Assembly (NCBI RefSeq): GCF_029360775.1
Contig: NZ_JARKMZ010000043.1
Location: forward strand, 1-59,698
Direction: 5' to 3'
Length of the DNA stretch: 59,698 nt
DNA from: Daejeonella sp. H1SJ63
GTDB taxonomy: Bacteria; Bacteroidota; Bacteroidia; Sphingobacteriales; Sphingobacteriaceae
How positions within the stretch are numbered: position 1 is the first letter of the stretch; each line of letters begins with the position of its first letter. The notes beneath the pieces were generated by a model, which had not been told where the DNA came from, did not search any database, and saw only the letters and a list, made by a program, of their open reading frames with translations. Shown one piece after another: positions 23,505 through 30,444 of the stretch. The position numbers and the translations under genes are program-made.

Positions 23505-24518
23505 TCAGATAATATTTACTTCACGCTCCAGTATAATTCCGAATTTTGAATTCACGCTTTCAATGATAGATTCAGAAAAGGCATAAATCTCTGAACCTGT
23601 ACTTCCGCCGTGATTTACCAGTACCAATGCCTGGTTTTTCCAGGTACCCGTATTTCCAAAACGTTTCCCCTTCCATCCGCAGGATTCAATCAGCCATCCG
23701 GCAGATATTTTAACGAAACCTTCGCCTGCAGAAAAATTAACCATTTCAGGAAATGCTGTTTTCAGTTTTTCAAACCGGGCTTGAGGAATAACAGGATTCT
23801 TAAAGAAACTTCCCGCATTACCGATTGTTGCGGGATCAGGTAATTTACTCACACGAATATGCGATATTACCGCAGATACATCTTTGATGCACGGCTCAAC
23901 AATACCTCTCTTCTGAAGTTCTTCGGTAATGGCACCATAACTTAATTTCGGATTAAAGTTTGCTGACAGTTTAAAACTAACTTCCGTGATGATGTATTGT
24001 CCCTTTAATTCAGATTTAAAAACACTATCACGATAGCTGAACCGGCAATCCTCCTTACTGAAAACCCTTATTTTACCTGTGGCGATCTCAAATGCCCTGC
24101 AGGACTGAAATACATCCTGTAGTTCTACACCATAAGCCCCGATATTCTGTACCGGAGAAGCTCCTACAGATCCCGGAATGAGACTTAAATTTTCAATTCC
24201 GGCAAATTCATGATCTACGCAATAATTAACCAGATCATTCCAGACTACTCCCGCACCGGCACTTACAAAAATATCATCCCCTTTCCGCTCAAACCTTATT
24301 CCGGGTATTTTCATATGAATAACCAAACCCTGATAATCAGCCGTAAAGAGCATATTACTTCCGCCACCAAGTATCAGCCGGGGCAGATTCTTCCATTCAG
24401 ATTCTGCAAACAAAGCACTAAGATCTGCCTCTGAATTAATCTCTGTAAACCGGACAGCTTTTGCTTCAACGCCAAAAGTATTGAGTGCCCTCAGCGAATA
24501 ATTTGAGTGAACCTGCAT
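23505..24518 (-). CDS. murB: UDP-N-acetylmuramate dehydrogenase
   Basis: MurB reduces UDP-GlcNAc-enolpyruvate to UDP-MurNAc with NADPH and FAD, a committed step of peptidoglycan synthesis in the cytosol. The 337-residue protein fits the E. coli-like type I class. The FAD-binding domain shows LGGGSNMLFTADYQGLVI near residues 50-67 and NLSLIPGSVGASPVQNIGAYG near 115-135. The substrate-binding domain contains GNAGSFFKNP with catalytic Ser237. The C-terminal VNII and stop codon overlap the right-hand copy of the direct repeat that flanks the 241-bp element. crtZ lies 30 bp upstream on the same strand. Confidence 0.96.
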   Translation of the reverse strand: MQVHSNYSLRALNTFGVEAKAVRFTEINSEADLSALFAESEWKNLPRLILGGGSNMLFTADYQGLVIHMKIPGIRFERKGDDIFVSAGAGVVWNDLVNYCVDHEFAGIENLSLIPGSVGASPVQNIGAYGVELQDVFQSCRAFEIATGKIRVFSKEDCRFSYRDSVFKSELKGQYIITEVSFKLSANFNPKLSYGAITEELQKRGIVEPCIKDVSAVISHIRVSKLPDPATIGNAGSFFKNPVIPQARFEKLKTAFPEMVNFSAGEGFVKISAGWLIESCGWKGKRFGNTGTWKNQALVLVNHGGSTGSEIYAFSESIIESVNSKFGIILEREVNII

Positions 24519-24548
24519 GCTAATTTTTTATAATTTGAGGTAAGAAGA

Positions 24549-24995
24549 TCATTTATCCTTTCTGAAATACTTTTTTGAAGCCAGAAGCAATCCATACTCT
24601 TCAGATGGCAGTTTATGCATTGATTTATGATGAATCTTGTGTGCCCTTCTGATACCCAAAAGATAAGGATTATTTGTTTTAAAACTTTTAAACCGGTTAT
24701 GTATAAACCAGTCGTGGAAAATAAAATAAATTACGCCATAAACTGAAATCCCTGCTCCGATCCAGAATCTGTAATCCGGTTCTGATCTGCCAAGCCACAT
24801 CAGATAAATGGATAAAAATGCAAAAAGAAAACTGAAAATATCATTCAACTCAAACCATCCTGATTTAGGCTGATGGTGAGTGCGGTGTATGAACCATAGC
24901 GGACCATGGAATAAATATTTGTGTATAAACCATGAGAACGCTTCCATTGCTGCAAGCGTTCCCATGATGATCATAATATTTATCAGTATTTGCAT
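24549..24995 (-). CDS. crtZ: Beta-carotene hydroxylase-like membrane di-iron enzyme
   Basis: This 148-residue membrane protein has the CrtZ-type histidine motifs: FIHKYLFH, HRTHH, FHDWFIH and the final HKIHHKSMHK, coordinating two irons on the cytosolic face. Length and motif order match bacterial beta-carotene hydroxylases, which convert beta-carotene to zeaxanthin via cryptoxanthin using O2. The nearby lycopene cyclase supports this reading. It is followed 30 bp on by murB on the same strand. Other small sterol desaturase relatives share these motifs, so the substrate is probable rather than certain. Confidence 0.85.
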   Translation of the reverse strand: MQILINIMIIMGTLAAMEAFSWFIHKYLFHGPLWFIHRTHHQPKSGWFELNDIFSFLFAFLSIYLMWLGRSEPDYRFWIGAGISVYGVIYFIFHDWFIHNRFKSFKTNNPYLLGIRRAHKIHHKSMHKLPSEEYGLLLASKKYFRKDK

Positions 24996-25000
24996 ATAAA

Positions 25001-25028
25001 TCAGTTGTCTGTTGCCCGTTGTCAGTAC
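25001..25028. repeat. Heptamer repeat tract 1 in the crtZ-lpdA gap
   Basis: Four consecutive 7-mers, TCAGTTG, TCTGTTG, CCCGTTG and TCAGTAC, begin 5 bp upstream of the crtZ start codon and so lie in its leader or promoter. Confidence 0.55.
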
Positions 25029-25058
25029 CGCACCCCAAACAAAAAACAGCCCAAATAC

Positions 25059-25086
25059 TTAAAACGTACTACGTAAAACTTGAAAC
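25059..25086. repeat. Heptamer repeat tract 2 abutting the lpdA stop codon
   Basis: Four consecutive 7-mers, TTAAAAC, GTACTAC, GTAAAAC and TTGAAAC, end exactly at the base before the lpdA stop codon. Units differ in sequence from tract 1 but keep the 7-bp period. Confidence 0.55.
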
Positions 25087-26490
25087 TCAGATATGTATCG
25101 CTCTGTTCTCAGTAGCTGCCATACTTGCCTCTCTGAATGCTTCAGTATAGGTTGGATGAGCATGAGAGATTCTTGCGATATCTTCAGCAGATGCTCTGAA
25201 TTCCATAGCAACAACTGCTTCAGCAATCATATCAGCGGCACGTGGTCCGATCATATGCACGCCCAGAATTTCGTCAGTTGCAGCATCGGCCAGCACTTTA
25301 ATGAATCCATCAGAATCATTACTTGCACGGGCACGGCCACTGGCTTTGAACGGGAATGAACCTGCTTTATATTTAACTCCGCTTTCCTTCAGCTGTTCTT
25401 CGGTATAACCTACACTGGCAACTTCCGGCCAGGTGTAAACAACTCCCGGAATCAGGTTATAATTGATATGAGGTTTCTGACCTGCAATAACTTCAGCAAC
25501 ATAAGTTCCTTCGTCTTCTGCTTTATGAGCCAGCATAGCTCCTTTGATCACATCGCCTATGGCGTAGATTCCAGGCACGGAAGTCTCGAGATGATCGTTA
25601 ACCGGAATTTTCTTGCCACGCTCCTCAAGTGTGATGCCTATATTCTCTAAGCCCAGATTTTCAGTATAAGCCGTACGGCCTACAGCAACCAGGCAATAAT
25701 CTCCTTCCAGAGTCACTTTTTCGCCTTTAGGGCTATCTGCAGTGACGGTCACCTTACTTCCTTTAACAGTAGCACCAGTTACTTTATGACTCAATAAAAA
25801 CTCCATCCCCTGCTTTGCAAGTACCTTATGAAGCTCTTTACCCAAGCTCTTATCCATGGTACCGATAATTGAATCCATAAATTCAACAACAGTAACTTTT
25901 GAACCCAGACGCGCATAAACTGAACCCAGCTCCAAACCAATCACACCCCCACCTATCAGAATAAGATGTTTCGGAATTTCAGTAAGATTCAATGCCTCTG
26001 TCGAAGTTATGATGCGCTTACCATCTGTTTTAAGGAATGGAAGCTCTGTAGGTTTTGACCCTGTAGCCAGAATAATATTTTTTCCGGTAATGTTCTCAGA
26101 TGATCCATCAGCCTTGATTACCTTCACTGTATTTTTATCTGCCATCGAGCCAATGCCCTGATAAGTAGTGATCTTGTTTTTCTTGAAAAGATAGGAAATG
26201 CCTCCGGTAGTATGAGAAACAACCTCATCCTTACGTTTAACCATTTGCTTCAGATCAGGTTTCAGATCTTTCAGGTTAATTCCATGCTCTTTAAACGTAT
26301 GCAATGCATTGTGATAATGCTCGGATGAATCCAGCAATGCCTTGGATGGGATACAACCAACATTTAAGCAGGTACCTCCATAAGTACTGTATTTTTCTAC
26401 GATTGCGGTTTTTAAACCAAGTTGGGCACAACGGATAGCCCCAACATAACCACCGGGACCACTTCCAATTACTATTACGTCAAATTGCAT
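25087..26490 (-). CDS. lpdA: Dihydrolipoyl dehydrogenase (E3)
   Basis: This 467-residue flavoprotein reoxidises dihydrolipoyl groups of 2-oxoacid dehydrogenase complexes and passes electrons to NAD+. The FAD site VIGSGPGGYVGA starts at residue 7; the redox disulphide is Cys41/Cys46 in GGTCLNVGCIPSK; the NAD site LIGGGVIGLELGSVYA lies near residue 180; the C-terminal catalytic pair is His445/Glu450 in HAHPTYTEA. It probably serves the 2-oxoglutarate dehydrogenase complex encoded about 3 kb away by sucA and sucB. A full -7 box lies 25 bp upstream. Confidence 0.97.
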   Translation of the reverse strand: MQFDVIVIGSGPGGYVGAIRCAQLGLKTAIVEKYSTYGGTCLNVGCIPSKALLDSSEHYHNALHTFKEHGINLKDLKPDLKQMVKRKDEVVSHTTGGISYLFKKNKITTYQGIGSMADKNTVKVIKADGSSENITGKNIILATGSKPTELPFLKTDGKRIITSTEALNLTEIPKHLILIGGGVIGLELGSVYARLGSKVTVVEFMDSIIGTMDKSLGKELHKVLAKQGMEFLLSHKVTGATVKGSKVTVTADSPKGEKVTLEGDYCLVAVGRTAYTENLGLENIGITLEERGKKIPVNDHLETSVPGIYAIGDVIKGAMLAHKAEDEGTYVAEVIAGQKPHINYNLIPGVVYTWPEVASVGYTEEQLKESGVKYKAGSFPFKASGRARASNDSDGFIKVLADAATDEILGVHMIGPRAADMIAEAVVAMEFRASAEDIARISHAHPTYTEAFREASMAATENRAIHI

Positions 26491-26514
26491 GTAAGAATAT
26501 CTTTAAATTTCAAT

Positions 26515-26522
26515 CAAAGTTA
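26515..26522 (-). promoter_or_regulatory. Putative -7 box of lpdA
   Basis: TAACTTTG on the minus strand fully matches TAnnTTTG, 24 bp before the start codon. Confidence 0.42.
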
Positions 26523-26600
26523 ATAATTATCAACCCTTAAAAAAATCAGATCAATAAAATGTAAAATCATTCAGTCAGAACATGATGCATTTTATTTATC

Positions 26601-26608
26601 TAAATTTG
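26601..26608 (+). promoter_or_regulatory. Putative -7 box of the M1 peptidase gene
   Basis: TAAATTTG fully matches the Bacteroidota -7 consensus, 46 bp before the ATG. Confidence 0.42.
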
Positions 26609-26654
26609 GATAAATGAATGCTCTTGTTCATTTCACTACCCCAATATTGCCAAT

Positions 26655-28286
26655 ATGCTCAGAAAACATAGCCTCCTCACCGGATTATTACTTCTTATAC
26701 ACACAGCTTTATTCTCACAAAACAGCATATTCAGCAGAGCCGATACTCTAAGAGGCACATTGAGCAATGAGAGACGTTCTTACGATATTAATTATTACCA
26801 TTTAGACATCAGCATTGACATAGATAACAAATTCATCCATGGATCAAACCTTTTCAGGTTTAAGGCAATTGCAGATATTAAAAAACTCCAGTTCGATCTT
26901 TTCGAGAACCTTAAGATTGATAAAATAATTTACCGGGATAAAGAGATTCCATACAAAAGGGAATTCAATGCGGTGTTCATAGACTTTCCTGATCCCGTTC
27001 AAAAAGGCAGTACAGATGAATTCAGGGTTTTTTACAGCGGTAAACCTGTCATTGCGCTGACTCCACCCTGGGATGGGGGCTTTACCTTTTCTAAAGACAG
27101 CCAGGGAAAACCCTGGGTAAGTGTGGCATGTCAGGGTTTAGGAGCAAGCTCATGGTGGCCCAACAAAGACCATCAATCAGACGAAGTTGACAGTATGCTC
27201 ATCAGTATTACCGTACCAAAAGGGTTAATGAATGTGAGCAACGGACGTTTGAGATCAGTTACAGATACCAATCGTAACCAAACACGCTTTGACTGGTTTG
27301 TTTCCTATCCCATCAACAATTACAATGTAAGTCTGAATATTGCTGATTATGTTCATTTTGAAGATTTCTATCAGGGAGAAAGGGGTAAACTTTCCCTTAA
27401 TTATTTTGTGCTGAGAGAAAACCTGGAGAAGGCCAAAAAACAATTCAGCGCTAATGTAAAACCCATGCTGAAGGTATTTGAAAACTGGTTTGGCCCCTAT
27501 CCATTCTACCGCGATGGATACAAGCTTATTGAAACCCCATATCTGGGCATGGAGCATCAGACTGCCATAGCCTATGGCAATAAATACCTGAACGGATATT
27601 CAGGACGTGATCTTTCGGAGACCGGGCATGGACTGAAATGGGATTATATCATCGTTCATGAAAGCGGGCACGAATGGTTTGGAAATAATATCAGCAGCAA
27701 AGATATTGCCGATATGTGGATCCACGAAGGGTTTACTATGTACTCTGAAGTGCTTTATGTGGAAAGCCGTGATGGGAAAGCTGCGGGAACTGAGTATATC
27801 AGGGGTATCAGGAAGAGTATCCGGAACGACAAAGCAATCATTGGCCCTTATGGTGTAAACACTGAAGGATCGGGCGACATGTATTATAAAGGTGCAAACC
27901 TTATTCACATGATCAGAACTTTAATTGATAATGATAATAAATGGCGTGAAATACTCCGGGGACTTAATTCTTCTTTCGGGCTTCAGACCACAAGTACCGA
28001 AGAAATACTGGCTTTTATAAACAGAACCACAGGAAAAGACTTCAGCAAAATATTCGATCAGTACCTTCGTTTTGCTGATTTACCCGTTCTGGAATATAAA
28101 ACAGAGGGAAATCAGACCTCTTATCGCTGGTCGGCAAATGTTTCGGGTTTTGATATGCCGATTAGAATCAAAAATAGCAAACAATATCAATGGATCTATC
28201 CCGAGACCCGCTGGAAAAAGCTAAAATCCGCTACATTTATTCCCGACACAGACAATTTCTATTTCAGAACAAATATGATTCAATAA
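26655..28286 (+). CDS. Secreted M1-family zinc aminopeptidase
   Basis: This 543-residue protein has a signal peptide (ending ALFSQ) and then an N-terminal beta domain (about residues 40-240) and the gluzincin catalytic domain. The zinc site is H335-E336-S-G-H339, with the third ligand Glu358 (IHEGF), i.e. HExxH plus an E 18 residues later. The substrate-binding exopeptidase motif GAMEN is replaced by GMEHQ (298-302), as in several Bacteroidota M1 members. It should cleave N-terminal residues from peptides in the periplasm. The family C-terminal helical domain is short or absent. It precedes a head-GIN protein gene by 60 bp on the same strand. Confidence 0.93.
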   Translation: MLRKHSLLTGLLLLIHTALFSQNSIFSRADTLRGTLSNERRSYDINYYHLDISIDIDNKFIHGSNLFRFKAIADIKKLQFDLFENLKIDKIIYRDKEIPYKREFNAVFIDFPDPVQKGSTDEFRVFYSGKPVIALTPPWDGGFTFSKDSQGKPWVSVACQGLGASSWWPNKDHQSDEVDSMLISITVPKGLMNVSNGRLRSVTDTNRNQTRFDWFVSYPINNYNVSLNIADYVHFEDFYQGERGKLSLNYFVLRENLEKAKKQFSANVKPMLKVFENWFGPYPFYRDGYKLIETPYLGMEHQTAIAYGNKYLNGYSGRDLSETGHGLKWDYIIVHESGHEWFGNNISSKDIADMWIHEGFTMYSEVLYVESRDGKAAGTEYIRGIRKSIRNDKAIIGPYGVNTEGSGDMYYKGANLIHMIRTLIDNDNKWREILRGLNSSFGLQTTSTEEILAFINRTTGKDFSKIFDQYLRFADLPVLEYKTEGNQTSYRWSANVSGFDMPIRIKNSKQYQWIYPETRWKKLKSATFIPDTDNFYFRTNMIQ

Positions 28287-28346
28287 ATAATCAATTACCT
28301 GCAACGTTTTCTCTGACATTGCGTCTTATATAAAAAAATATAAAAG

Positions 28347-29084
28347 ATGAAAATACTCAGAAAAATTCTTGCAGCCGCTTATCTGATACTAGTTGCATCA
28401 GATTTTGTTTGTGCCTCAACCGCAGTTTCAGTAATTAACAACAGAAGAATTCTTGCTGATGAAACCCGGAAAGTTTCCGGATTCGATGGTATATCATCAT
28501 CAGGCAGCTATCATGTATTCATTACCATGGGTAATACTGAAAGCCTCCGCCTGGAAGGTGATGCTGAACTGATCAATGAGATAGATACCCGGGTTGAAAA
28601 CGGTATTTTAAAGATCAGAAACAAGAAACAAATGAACCATCGTACCTGGAGTAACCGGGGCAGGGTGAACATTTATATCCATGCAAAGAAATTGAATAGT
28701 ATTCTTCTGAGTGGATCAGGGAATATAAAAGTAAACGAAAAAGTCAATTCGGAAAAGCTCAGCAATATTGTCAGTGGGTCAGGTAGTATTGAACTAAATA
28801 TGGATGTTGATGAATATACAGCAACCATTAGCGGTTCAGGTAAAATTATTGCCAGAGGAAAAACAGACAATGCTAAGCTTACCATCGCCGGTTCAGGCGA
28901 TTTTGACGGAGATGGCCTGCATACTGCAAATACATCAGCAAAAGTAAGCGGATCTGGTGACATCAGTATTCAGGCCGACAAAAACCTCGACGCCTTAGTG
29001 AGCGGGTCAGGAGATATCAGATACAGTGGTAATGCCAATGTAAAAAGTACGAAGAGTGGATCAGGGAAAATTTCCAGACAGTAG
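28347..29084 (+). CDS. Head-GIN domain (DUF2807) putative auto-transporter adhesin
   Basis: This 245-residue secreted protein has a signal peptide (about residues 1-23) and a DUF2807 head-GIN beta-helix. Seven Ser-Gly-Ser-Gly turns (or IAGSG variants) recur about every 20 residues, as in ILLSGSGNIKV, NIVSGSGSIEL, ATISGSGKI and AKVSGSGDISI, each starting a new rung. Family members are thought to be surface or periplasmic proteins, but biochemical roles are poorly known. It follows the M1 peptidase gene on the same strand and a strong terminator closes the unit. Confidence 0.88.
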   Translation: MKILRKILAAAYLILVASDFVCASTAVSVINNRRILADETRKVSGFDGISSSGSYHVFITMGNTESLRLEGDAELINEIDTRVENGILKIRNKKQMNHRTWSNRGRVNIYIHAKKLNSILLSGSGNIKVNEKVNSEKLSNIVSGSGSIELNMDVDEYTATISGSGKIIARGKTDNAKLTIAGSGDFDGDGLHTANTSAKVSGSGDISIQADKNLDALVSGSGDIRYSGNANVKSTKSGSGKISRQ

Positions 29085-29145
29085 ATTCCATTGTGTGTTG
29101 ATAACGATTATCGTTAGCTGACGGTTCTCCGGACTTCCCTCTAAA

Positions 29146-29186
29146 TAAAAATGGTGCTTCAAATTTAAATGAAGCACCATTTTTTA
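29146..29186. terminator. Bidirectional terminator between head-GIN and sucB
   Basis: AAAATGGTGCTTCA pairs with TGAAGCACCATTTT across an 8-base loop, with an A-run before and T-run after it. It ends both convergent units. Confidence 0.9.
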
Positions 29187-29202
29187 TTTGAAAAGGTTAC
29201 TG

Positions 29203-30423
29203 TTAAACTCCCAGCAACAATCTGGCCGGATCTTCCAGCAATTGTTTTACCCTTACCAGGAAGCCTACTGACTCGCGTCCGTCGATAATTCTGTGGTCAT
29301 ACGATAATGCAACATACATGATCGGGCGTATTACTACCTGACCATTCACTGCTACAGGGCGTTCAACAATATTATGCATACCCAATATAGCAGACTGAGG
29401 AGCATTGATGATCGGAGTTGACATCATGGAACCAAATACACCACCATTGGTAATAGTAAATGTACCACCGGTCATTTCTTCCAAAGTCAATTTACCATCC
29501 CTTGCTTTTACAGCCAGCTCAACTACGGTTGATTCTATCTGGGCAAGAGACATTGCTTCTGCATTTCTGATAACCGGAACAACAAGTCCTTTAGGTGCAG
29601 AAACTGCAATTGAAATATCTGCGAAGTCGTTGAAAACAATTTCCTCACCTTCAATGCGGGCATTAACAGCAGGAAATTCTTTAAGAGCTTCACAAACTGC
29701 TTTTGTAAAGAATGACATAAATCCAAGACCAACACCATGTTTCTCTTTGAATTTATCTTTGTACTTGGCACGCAATTCCATGATTGGCTGCATATCTACC
29801 TCATTAAAGGTAGTTAACATAGCAGTTTCATTCTTAACAGAAACGAGGCGCTTGGCAACAGTTCTTCTAAGCGAAGACATTTTCTCACGACGTTCATTTC
29901 TTGAGCCCGGAACAAGTGCCGCTTTTGCTGCAGGAGCTGCTTTAGGAACGCTGCTTTCAGCTTTCTTAGCAGAAGAGGCATTCAAAGCATCTTCTTTTGT
30001 TAATCTTCCGCCAACACCACTTCCCTGAACGTCAGCAGGATTAACACCCTTTTCAGCTAATATTTTTGCAGCAGCAGGAGATGGAGCACCGGCTGCATAA
30101 GTACTTGCCTTAGCATCTTCCGCTTTTGCTGCAGGTGCTGCTGCTTCAGGTGTTGCCTCAGCTGCAGGTTTAGCTGCTGCAGGACTGCCACCTTCTTCAA
30201 TACTACAAACAGGCGCACCAATAGCAAGGGTATCTCCCTCACTGGCAATTGTTTTTAAAGTTCCTGCTTTTTCAGCTGTCAGTTCAAAGGTTGCTTTATC
30301 AGATTCCAACTCGGCAATTACTTCATCCATTTCTACATAGTCGCCATCTTTTTTAATCCACTGCGACAATGTAACTTCAGAAATGGATTCGCCAACAGGC
30401 GGAACTTTGATCACTAAACTCAT
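29203..30423 (-). CDS. sucB: 2-oxoglutarate dehydrogenase E2, dihydrolipoyl succinyltransferase
   Basis: This 406-residue E2 subunit transfers the succinyl group from lipoamide to CoA in the TCA cycle. It has one N-terminal lipoyl domain with Lys43 in ELESDKATF, an alanine-proline-rich linker (about 80-125), a peripheral subunit-binding domain ([31 protein letters not shown], about 112-145) and a C-terminal acyltransferase domain with catalytic His377/Asp381 in [15 protein letters not shown]. It follows sucA by 21 bp and is surely co-transcribed with it. The E3 gene lpdA lies separately upstream in the window. Confidence 0.97.
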   Translation of the reverse strand: MSLVIKVPPVGESISEVTLSQWIKKDGDYVEMDEVIAELESDKATFELTAEKAGTLKTIASEGDTLAIGAPVCSIEEGGSPAAAKPAAEATPEAAAPAAKAEDAKASTYAAGAPSPAAAKILAEKGVNPADVQGSGVGGRLTKEDALNASSAKKAESSVPKAAPAAKAALVPGSRNERREKMSSLRRTVAKRLVSVKNETAMLTTFNEVDMQPIMELRAKYKDKFKEKHGVGLGFMSFFTKAVCEALKEFPAVNARIEGEEIVFNDFADISIAVSAPKGLVVPVIRNAEAMSLAQIESTVVELAVKARDGKLTLEEMTGGTFTITNGGVFGSMMSTPIINAPQSAILGMHNIVERPVAVNGQVVIRPIMYVALSYDHRIIDGRESVGFLVRVKQLLEDPARLLLGV

Positions 30424-30444
30424 AATGTTTTTTTGTTATTACTA

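Noticed and set aside
25001-25086. Possible CRISPR array
   Set aside because: Repeats are only 7 bp, contiguous and degenerate, with no spacers and no cas genes in the window.
29405-30028. 207-aa plus-strand ORF
   Set aside because: Exactly antisense to sucB. Its Ala/Ser/Leu-rich sequence mirrors the Ala/Lys-rich linker codons.
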